A stretch of DNA of 64,000 bases from Akebia trifoliata. Taxonomy: Eukaryota; Streptophyta; Magnoliopsida; Ranunculales; Lardizabalaceae. The stretch's first letter is position 1; each line of letters starts with the position of its first letter. This document shows, piece by piece, positions 56,745 through 64,000 of this stretch. The DNA is taken from assembly GCA_017979445.1 (NCBI GenBank), contig CM030718.1:15540760-15604759 (forward strand). The letters run 5' to 3'. The translations under genes were made by a program, and so were the position numbers. Under the pieces are notes generated by a model that saw only the letters and a list, made by a program, of their open reading frames with translations, did no database searches and was not told the DNA's origin.

Positions 56745-57480
56745 ATTCAAGCCCGAGAAGCGTGGCTCCATTGAGTTCGAGTCCGAGAAACGAGACTCCA
56801 ACTCCTTTGAATCGTAGAATGAGTTAACAGGATTGTTTAAGTTCCTGCGAATCCAAGCCTGAGAAGCGTGGCTCCAGTCAGCTTGAGTTCGAGAAACGAG
56901 ACTCCAACCTTTTTTGAATCATAAAATGAATTAACAGGATTGTTTAAGCTCCTATAAATCTTAGCCCGAGAAGCGTGGCTCCAACAATTTGAGTCCGATA
57001 AGCGAGGCTCCAATTGTGACATGATTGTTTAAGTTCATGTGAACCTTAGCCAGAGTCCGAGAAACGAGACTCAAGTTTTGTTTGAATCATAGAATGAATT
57101 AACAGGATTGTTTAAGTTCCTAAAAACCAATCTTTTTGAATCATAGAATGAGTAGGATTTTTTAAGTTCCTACAAACATTTGCCCGAGAAGCGTAGCTTC
57201 AGTAGATTCGAGTCCGAGAAACGAGACTTCAACTGTGACCTGATTGTTTAAGTTCTTGTAAATCTTAGCCAAAGTCCGAGAAACAAGACTCCAGCTTTGT
57301 TTAAATCATAGAATGAATTAACGGGATTGTTTAAGTTCCTGTAAACCTCAGTTCGAGTCCGAGAAACGAGACTCCAACCATTTGAAATAGGATTTTTAAG
57401 TTCCTACAAACCTCAACCCGAGAAATGTGGTTCCAATAAGCTCGAGTCCGATAAGCGAAACTCAAACTTTTTCGAGCTCT
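56745..57480 (+). repeat. Element C long tandem repeat array with hairpin cores
   Basis: A ~110-130-bp unit (GAATTAACAGGATTGTTTAA as a marker) is repeated 5-6 times with drift. Each unit has one or two short hairpins: GAGTC-CGAGAAACGA-GACTC and AGCC-CGAGAAGCGT-GGCT, plus AACC-CGAGAAATGT-GGTT near 57415. It occupies the same position (between hairpin series and polypurine tract) as the 33/34-bp arrays of B and A but has an unrelated sequence. Confidence 0.8.
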
Positions 57481-57927
57481 AAAAAAAAAAAAATATTTTG
57501 AAGTTCCTAGATCACCTGATTCTGATTTTAATTATCTCGTTGTTCAGACTTGCCATAATTTAATATCATACGAGTGTTTTCATTGCATATGTGCATTTCA
57601 ATCTGAATCATTATCGTCAGCGAGAGAAGATTTCCGGGACCTGACATTCGTTATTATCGAGGAGAGTTTAATCTCAAGGATCCGATAGACTATTTCATGA
57701 ACATCACACCATTGCACACACGTGCACTTTTGCATAAGTCAAGGAGAATTTTTCAAAATTCGGGGATTTGACATTTTTAGTCAGGGAGAACTTACCTTCA
57801 AAGATCTGGACGTCCCGACGAACTACCAAATCAGGCTGCAAAAATGAAATGTCATTAACTTTGGCATTCGGATGTCGCACTATCTACCAAAATAGATTTG
57901 CCATCTAGTTTGCTTCCACCCTCTGCC

Positions 57928-57940
57928 AAAGAGGGGCATC
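57928..57940 (+). promoter_or_regulatory. Element C polypurine tract
   Basis: AAAGAGGGGCATC immediately before the 3' LTR start TGTAGACACC. Confidence 0.8.
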
Positions 57941-60900
57941 TGTAGACACCCCATTTTTGCTTCCGCCTAACTTGGCGATCCGTCACCCGGTTGTTGTGGA
58001 TTCCTATTGATGAGCATAAAGAACTCGAAAGCTTGAGAGAAGCATCCTTCTAATTCCCTTTTTTCTTCTAATTTTATGCCTTTCTTTCTCCTTGCCACGT
58101 GACATAGAATTACGCACGCTTAGGATCGCTACATCATACACTCAACTTAGCAAGCATGTACGCTTAGGTTCGCTACACATTTGGACAACTTAGAGACCTC
58201 GCTACGCTAGGAAAACATGACCTCGAGACTTAGAAATAATCACGTTGCAGTTGAAAGAAACTACATGCGAAAATTCACCAAAATGGACAAAAATTGAAAA
58301 AATGACGAAATACCCCTTATGAATTTTGGACCTCCGAAAAGTCTCGAAAGTATCTTCATTGTACTTAGAATAGGATTTCGAGTCTAACGAGACCCAAATC
58401 GATGAAATCAGAGAAATTTATGAAAAAAATGAAAAATGACCAAAATGCCCTTCGACCTCCAAACCCAACTTAGAGATCTTGATCCTTAGGAAAATATAAT
58501 AAAAATTAAAATCAAATTAAAATTAAACAATTAAAATCTAATCCAAATTAAAAAAAATTAAAACTTAAAATTTAATTCAAATTTAAATAATTAAAATCGG
58601 ATTCCAAATTTAAACAATTAATTTGAAAACTTTAAACTAAAATTTAATCAACCCATCAACGTAAATAAGAATCCAAGCAATCGATAATATTTAAATCAAA
58701 TTGACCAATCAACATGCAAATTAAAAGCGATCAACCAACCTAAAAATAAAATCGACTAATCAACATTCAAATCAACCAATCAACTTGAAATTAAAATCCA
58801 AATCAACCAATCAACGTTCAAATTGAAATTAAAACAAACTAGCCAACGAATCAATCCAACCGATAAACTTAAACTAAAAACCTATGCGATGCATGGGATC
58901 ACCTTCTCTATGAAGCCCAAAAAAGATTAGAAGTAAAATCTCTACCTTCCTAGGTACGGTTAACAAAGTTAGAAAGAATAAAAAATAAAATAAAATCAAA
59001 TCAAAGAAAGAAGAAACAAATAAAAAAGTAAGTAAAAGAAAACATAAAAAAAGAAAGATTAGAGGAATAAAAAATTAGGAACTATGGTCTATAAAAGGAA
59101 CCATACGTCCTCTTGAGAGAGGAGGACTTTTCTTTTGAGGGAAGAAGGCTGACATTTTGAAAGAAACAAGAAAGGTTGACATTCTTGAGGAGGGGGCAAC
59201 AACAAAAGAAGGAAAAGGAAAGAAGAAAAAGAAAAGAAAAAACAAAAAATAAAAACTTCTTCTTCTCCAACGTAGGGGCTGCCCAATAGACTGAAACGTG
59301 GTTGCTCTCTCAACTCCCTCACTAACTTCCTCTCTTCATAACGTTCATCTCGGCTCTTTCTCTTTCCCCTCTACTCATTCTTCTCTCTTGTTGCCCCATC
59401 TTCTTCTCCATAAAAACCATTAACCTCTACTCATTCTTCTCTCTTGCTGCCCCATCTTCTTCTCCCTTATTTTCCCATCTTCTTCTCCATAAAAACCGGC
59501 AACTTCACCGTCCATTACAGCCCCTTTTGCTGCCTTATCCTCTTCTCCATTAACCGACCACACCAACCATTGATTACAGCCCCAACCACCATTAAAAATA
59601 CCCCCATCATCACCTTCTCCAGCAGCCCCAACCACCATTAAAAACACCCCCATCATCACCTTCCCCAACAATCCCAAGCACTATTAAAAACACCCCCATC
59701 ATCATCTTCTCCAGCAGCCCCAACTACCATTCAAAACGGCCCCATCATCACCTTCTCTACACCAGCCAATCCTCTTCAACAACATCCCCACACAGCCTGA
59801 CTCTCTCAATCCACCTATCCAACGATATCCGAACACCACCACGCCTTGCTACCACCCATCTTTTTCATTTTTCATCTTCAAACACGCCCCCACCTGCAAC
59901 ATCTTTCTCGGTCTCCATCTTCAATAACGTCCCAGTCATGCTGCACCAGTCCCTCCTCATCTCCTTATCCCTACAACACCCCCCTGCTATATTCACGTCC
60001 TTAATACACAGCCCCTTGCTGTCCAGCCCTACTCGTCAATTCGTTGCTGCCCAACCTCTTCTCCAGCAACTTCTCTCAGCCCCAACCTTGTTACCTTCGT
60101 CACTTCCAATAGCTGCACTCTTCCGTTCGCTGCTGACACGAGGTCCATTGCGTTCCCTTTTACTGACTTCATCTTCCTCAACGAATACTCACAAGCTATC
60201 GAGGTCAGACCTGAAGGAATAAACCGACAATCATTGATCTAATAGCAGTTCAAACGTTGATACTACGATAGTTTTCGATTCTAGTCTACTACTCCTCTCA
60301 AGTTATCATCGGTATGAATCTGAAGAGATTGTACACATCAACCATACCAACAAGAAGGTAAGTTTATCTGCATTTTTTTATCTAGTTTTTATCTTTTTTT
60401 TTTTTTTATTTATCCTTCTTTTCTTATTCTCTTTGGATCGTTATCGCATGCGTGGATGTTCTTGATGAGTGTTAACACGAGCCTTTGCTTAAAGGATTCA
60501 TTGATTTGTGTGTGTTAGAAGTCTAAAATTGACTTGTTTTGATAAAATGGGTATCAAGTTAACTCGCTGATTTGCGTACATTAGAAGGTTCGAAATCGCT
60601 TTTCTAATTAAATTGACATGAGTTGACTCGATTTTTTTTGTTGTGTACATTAGAAGTTCCAAAAATCGTTTTCTTAATAAATTAACACGAATCGACTCGC
60701 TGTTTTTTCATGTGCATTAGAAGTTTCAAAATCGTTTTTAATGAAATTAACACGAGTCGATTCACTGTTTTTTTCATGTACATTAGAATTTCAAGTTTTG
60801 CTTTTTTTTATAAAATTGCCACATGAGTCAACCCACAGATTTGCATATGTATTGGAATTTCAAAATTAATTTTTAGTATAGTTGCCACGTGAGTTAACTC

Positions 60901-61882
60901 ACTGATTTCTATGTACATTGGTATTTCAAAATCATTTTTTAATGAAATTGCCCCGTGAGTCGACTCACTGATTTGTTTATATATTGGGGGTTTAAAGTCG
61001 GATTTTGTTTATACAAAATGATTTAAGTTGACTTATTGATCTTGTGGACATAGGACTATGCGAAATTCGAAGAATTCACGTGGCAAAAATGAGCTTTATT
61101 GAAAAATCATAATTTGTTCATTTTGGGGATTTATGGACTTTTCATCGATTTAGTAATCTTCCTAAAATCATGATTTTCTATTTTTGAAAAATTGATATTT
61201 GTAAATTGCTAATTTGGGAAACCCAATTTTGATAATTCTCTAATTTGGAAAACCCCATTTTCCATTTTCTAATTTTAATCTCCCAATTTAGGAAATTTCT
61301 AATTTTTAGTTTAGAAATTTCATGAATTCCCAAATTGGAAGTTTCATATTCCCAATTTTCCATTTTAGAAAGTTTTCACAAATTCCTATTTTAGTCGATT
61401 TGGAAAATGTCCACATTTTTTTATTTGTAATTGAAATGTTGTCACGTGGACTTTGGAGCATAAGGAAATTAAGGCTTTTTCAAATATTTTTATTGTTGTG
61501 CGTAATTCGAGAAATCACATGAGATTTGGGGAATATTGGCCTTGAGATTTGTTTAACACATTCGACATAATTTGATGATGATGGTGACGATGATTGGACC
61601 ATAATCTTGACTTTAGTCTCTACTCGTTGACCGTAGGACAGTTGGGATCGTAGTAGAGACCGATCATCTCGATCGGGCTGGTTCGGTGCCTAACACCCTC
61701 CGAAACCCTTAATCTGAGCTCTTACCCATTTCTCTTAGTCGTGGACCGACTCGATCCATTTTGGAGTCATTTTTGGTTCCTAGACCTAAACTAGGTGGCA
61801 ACTCCTTATTCCCCAAAAGTCCCCAATTTACCAATCGGACCCCTATCCACAATTTGGTGGAAAACGGGTCGAGGCGATTTCA
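57941..61882 (+). repeat. Element C 3' LTR
   Basis: 3942 bp, TGTAGACACCCC to GGGTCGAGGCGATTTCA. It contains the likely TATA box at 59090, a GA/CT-rich stretch (59100-59480), a PBS-like TGGCAACTCC (61796-61805) 77 bp from the end, and no disruption at the site where B entered the 5' copy. Long frames such as 59938-60222 are LTR sequence without protein similarity. Confidence 0.85.
59090..59098 (+). promoter_or_regulatory. Putative TATA box of element C 3' LTR
   Basis: TATAAAAGG within GGTCTATAAAAGGAACC, the best TATA match in this LTR. The equivalent segment is deleted from the 5' LTR. Confidence 0.5.
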
Positions 61883-63196
61883 ATTACCAATTTTCTAGAA
61901 AAGAAAAGGATTTTATATTTAGGGAGTTTAAAAAATAATCTTTTTATAGATATATAATTAAAAAGAAAATAACTAGTGTAATAAATTGAAAACTTACTGG
62001 ATTCAAAGATGTAACAAGCATCAGTGACTGCAATAGCGAAGTAAATTGTCAGATTGCAATGAAATATCTGATAAGTTATTTTGAACTGTCACCAAGAAGA
62101 TGCTATAAGATATGAAATATTTCACAAAACGTACATGTAAAAGGCCACTAGCAATTAGTGGTTTGTATACATGAGTTCAAAGTGGTTTCATACACATTAC
62201 TTGAACACAAACCATTGTGAGGGGGCCTCACATTGAGTAGGGTAAACCTGCCCCTAAAAAAGAATAAAACTTTAAACTAAAAAATAAAAAGTTAATGCTA
62301 ACTACTTGCAATTACAAGTTTTAAGAATTTTTGTTTCTTGTTTTACCTTTTAGAAACCAAAAAAAAAAAAAAAAACATTAAATGAACAAGTACGAATACA
62401 TTACTTTTGTTAAAGCCACAACAGATGACAATTTGCTTATTGTAGGCTGATGACATAGCACACATTAAGTGGAATACATTTCCAATGTGAAATCCGTCGA
62501 TAGGAGAAGATTTAAAAAACTAACCTTCATGAAAAGTTTCACATACTCCAAAGGCATGAAAAGGTTCTAATAATAGATATTATAACATAAATAAGAGAAA
62601 AATTTGCTAGAAACTAATTATCACAAGGGGACAAAGATCAATATCTCAACATAAAAATAAAGGGCTAAGCAATAGACATATATACCAATGTCTTGATACC
62701 TTATTCATTAGGCATGAAAATTTTCAGCACAAACATGGTATCCTTGAATAAAGACAATGCAAAATGAATGCAAACAAATAGATAATTGGGGATGTCCAAA
62801 AGGAAGTAAGTTTGGTAAAATTTCATTCAATATGTAGGAGAACAACAGTGTCAAGCTTTCTATGAGCTTCTTCATAACATAGGAGACTGGATATCCATAT
62901 ATGCAATTGCTACTATGCTGCATAGATTTTTCAAATCATGTGAAGATTTGGTAAAATTCTTTTCGATTTTTTCTAATGCTTATTATAAATTGAACGCAAT
63001 CCGTATCAATATCCATGTTTGAGTCGATGATAATGAATAAAGGATAGCTAGCTTGAAAAGAACGACTACCCTTGTAATTGTTACCTACATAGAGTTGGAA
63101 ATGTTGGTTTATATGCAAACCGATCACTTCTTTTTAGTGGCATTACCTACATAGAGTTGGAAATATTGGTTTATTTGCAAACCAATCACTTCTTTT
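61883..63196. other. Host DNA between element C and the UXS exons, no gene recognised
   Basis: AT-rich with short frames only; an A run lies at 62359-62375. The part near the UXS exon may be its former downstream or intron sequence. A 62-bp direct duplication lies at its right end. Confidence 0.5.
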
Positions 63197-63203
63197 TAAT
63201 GGT
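63081..63203 (+). repeat. 62-bp tandem duplication abutting the UXS exon
   Basis: TTACCTACATAGAGTTGGAA and following sequence to CACTTCTTTTTARTGG occurs at 63081-63142 and again at 63143-63203 with six or so mismatches. The right copy ends exactly where the UXS-like coding similarity stops. Confidence 0.8.
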
Positions 63204-63334
63204 AGTCCCTCATGCAAGCTAACCTTTGGTTCCCATCCTAACAACTCCTTAGCCTTCATGATGTTTGGCTTCTTCTGGCAAGGATCATCTGACGTGTTCT
63301 CCACAATTTTGATTTCTATCTCATGATCAATTAA
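63197..63334 (-). CDS. UDP-glucuronate decarboxylase (UXS)-like 3' exon, truncated
   Basis: The minus-strand exon starts after a TTGTAG acceptor (63340-63335) and reads LIDHEIEIKIVENTSDDPCQ, then KKPNIMKAKELLGWEPKVSL and HEGLPL. I recognise the C-terminal region of UXS, which converts UDP-glucuronate to UDP-xylose for cell-wall synthesis; DDPxxKKPxIxKAKELLGWEPK is strongly conserved. After LPL the family normally continues for about 15 residues (ME-x-DF-x-x-RLG); here the frame runs into KRSDW inside a 62-bp duplicated sequence. Either the last codons lie in another exon or the gene is truncated. It joins in phase to the exon at 63563-63603. The first upstream exons are beyond the window. Confidence 0.78.
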
Positions 63335-63562
63335 CTACAATCCACATTATCAAGTATTAGAATTATCAAATCAAAGATAGTCTTAAACCAATCTAATCAG
63401 ATGCTAATAACTATCCATTAAGTCATAAGTAGTAGGAATTATTCACAATCAAAAGAATGGGATGGGTGGGGATTGTTACTGGAACCAATTTATACACATA
63501 GCACAAGAAGAGATATCTAATGTTTGTTTCGTAGAACAGGAAAATAACATATATAAACTGAC

Positions 63563-63603
63563 CCCCTTCACTATCTCGGCAAGTTCCATAATTGTAAATT
63601 CAC
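63563..63603 (-). CDS. UDP-glucuronate decarboxylase (UXS)-like internal exon
   Basis: A minus-strand exon of 41 nt between an ATTGCAG acceptor (63604-63610) and a GTCAGT donor (63562-63557). With one base from the preceding exon it reads GEFTIMELAEIVKG, matching the UXS segment GEFTM-x-ELAE-x-VKE that directly precedes LINPE. The next exon (63197-63334) begins LIDHE in the correct phase. The usual acidic residue after VK is Gly here. The NAD-binding N-terminal exons are not in the window. Confidence 0.75.
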
Positions 63604-64000
63604 CTGCAATGTACATGCAAACCTAACTTAGAAGTAAGACTTAGACAACATGATATGTACATTTTGAATAGAAGCTAATCACCAATCATATCTTTATATA
63701 GCTCAAGCAAACAACCCTTAACAATAACCTACTGAGCAATTGACCAAATAAGTAAGGTTTGCAGAAAATCTGCCAACTTCTCTAGTGGTTTACAAGTGTT
63801 AATCATTATCTTTTCAACTAAATCCCCTTCACAAAAAGTAATCATCTAAGAAATGCCTAATCTACTTTGTAGTAATGCAGTTCCCCATCTCTCATAAACA
63901 ATTTCAATCTTAATTTTGCAATTTAGGTATGTGGTAATGCTGTTCTTGATTTGAATCATTAACATTCTACTTTGTAGTGTCTAAGGGTTCTAGATACAAA
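63604..64000. other. Intron or upstream sequence of the UXS-like gene
   Basis: No coding similarity seen to the window end. It is presumably the intron upstream of the 41-nt exon. Confidence 0.45.

Larger units (their letters stand above)
29648..61882 (+). mobile_element. Element C: Tat/Ogre-like Ty3/gypsy retrotransposon, outermost of three nested elements
   Basis: The 5' LTR starts TGTAGACACC at 29648, is interrupted by element B after 30190 and resumes at 51364, ending by deletion near 54097. The internal remnant is 54098-57940 and the 3' LTR is 57941-61882. A polypurine tract precedes the 3' LTR. The uninterrupted 3' LTR shows the empty B target (AGAGATCTTGATCCTTAGG near 58470). No target duplication survives: CTATT lies left of the element and ATTAC right of it. 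The primer site, most of gag and nearly all of pol are deleted, so it cannot move on its own. Confidence 0.85.

Noticed and set aside
29643..61887. Target-site duplication for element C
   Set aside because: The five bases left (CTATT) and right (ATTAC) of the inferred ends do not match, so I did not claim one; an end may have been altered.

Overview
This is nuclear DNA of a flowering plant (probably a eudicot). The evidence is AT-rich sequence with spliced plant gene fragments, LTR retrotransposons primed by tRNA-iMet and tRNA-Arg, and no bacterial-style gene packing. Almost all of the 64 kb is transposable elements. Only three host genes are visible, all as pieces: a ribosomal uL18-like pseudogene (4457-4679 and 20785-20959), the last exons of a VPS33-like Sec1/Munc18 gene on the minus strand (29151-29247 and 23666-23758), and two exons of a UDP-glucuronate decarboxylase (UXS) gene on the minus strand (63563-63603 and 63197-63334).

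Left third: a TIR element (1345-2118), a foldback element bracketed by ~60-bp direct repeats (2250-2932), a solo Tat/Ogre-like LTR (3027-4442), then a 16.1-kb tandem retrotransposon array (4680-20779) built LTR-internal-LTR-internal-LTR. The array has one perfect 5-bp target duplication (GGCAA) and sits inside the uL18 pseudogene. Its middle LTR is a hybrid of the outer two, which is the signature of unequal crossing-over; I place the exchange between 12817 and 12865. A hAT-type element with an 8-bp duplication (20978-22006) lies next, carrying a smaller element inside a TA microsatellite.

Middle: a 4.5-kb LTR-like solo insertion (23980-28494, TSD CATAT), probably with a second insertion inside it, occupies the intron between the two VPS33-like exons.

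Right half: three Tat/Ogre-like Ty3/gypsy elements nested like dolls. C (29648-61882, + strand) received B in its 5' LTR (30191-51358, - strand, TSD CTCGA), and B received A in its internal region (34524-46168, + strand, TSD CTGGG). All three have lost nearly all of pol and can only be non-autonomous. A has a perfect 18-nt primer-binding site for tRNA-Arg.

The most interesting signal is in the 3' untranslated regions of A, B and C. Each carries 3-4 serial short hairpins, followed by a long tandem array whose monomers are themselves hairpins. Within an array the two arms change together (AAGT/ACTT, AGGT/ACCT, AGAT/ATCT; CCAAG/CTTGG and CCGAG/CTCGG; AGCC/GGCT, AGTC/GACT, AACC/GGTT). This looks like conserved RNA or ssDNA structure in retrotransposon 3' UTRs. 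All five Tat-like LTR families here also carry a copy of the PBS core TGGCGACTCC (or a one-base variant) inside the LTR, about 45-80 bp from its end.
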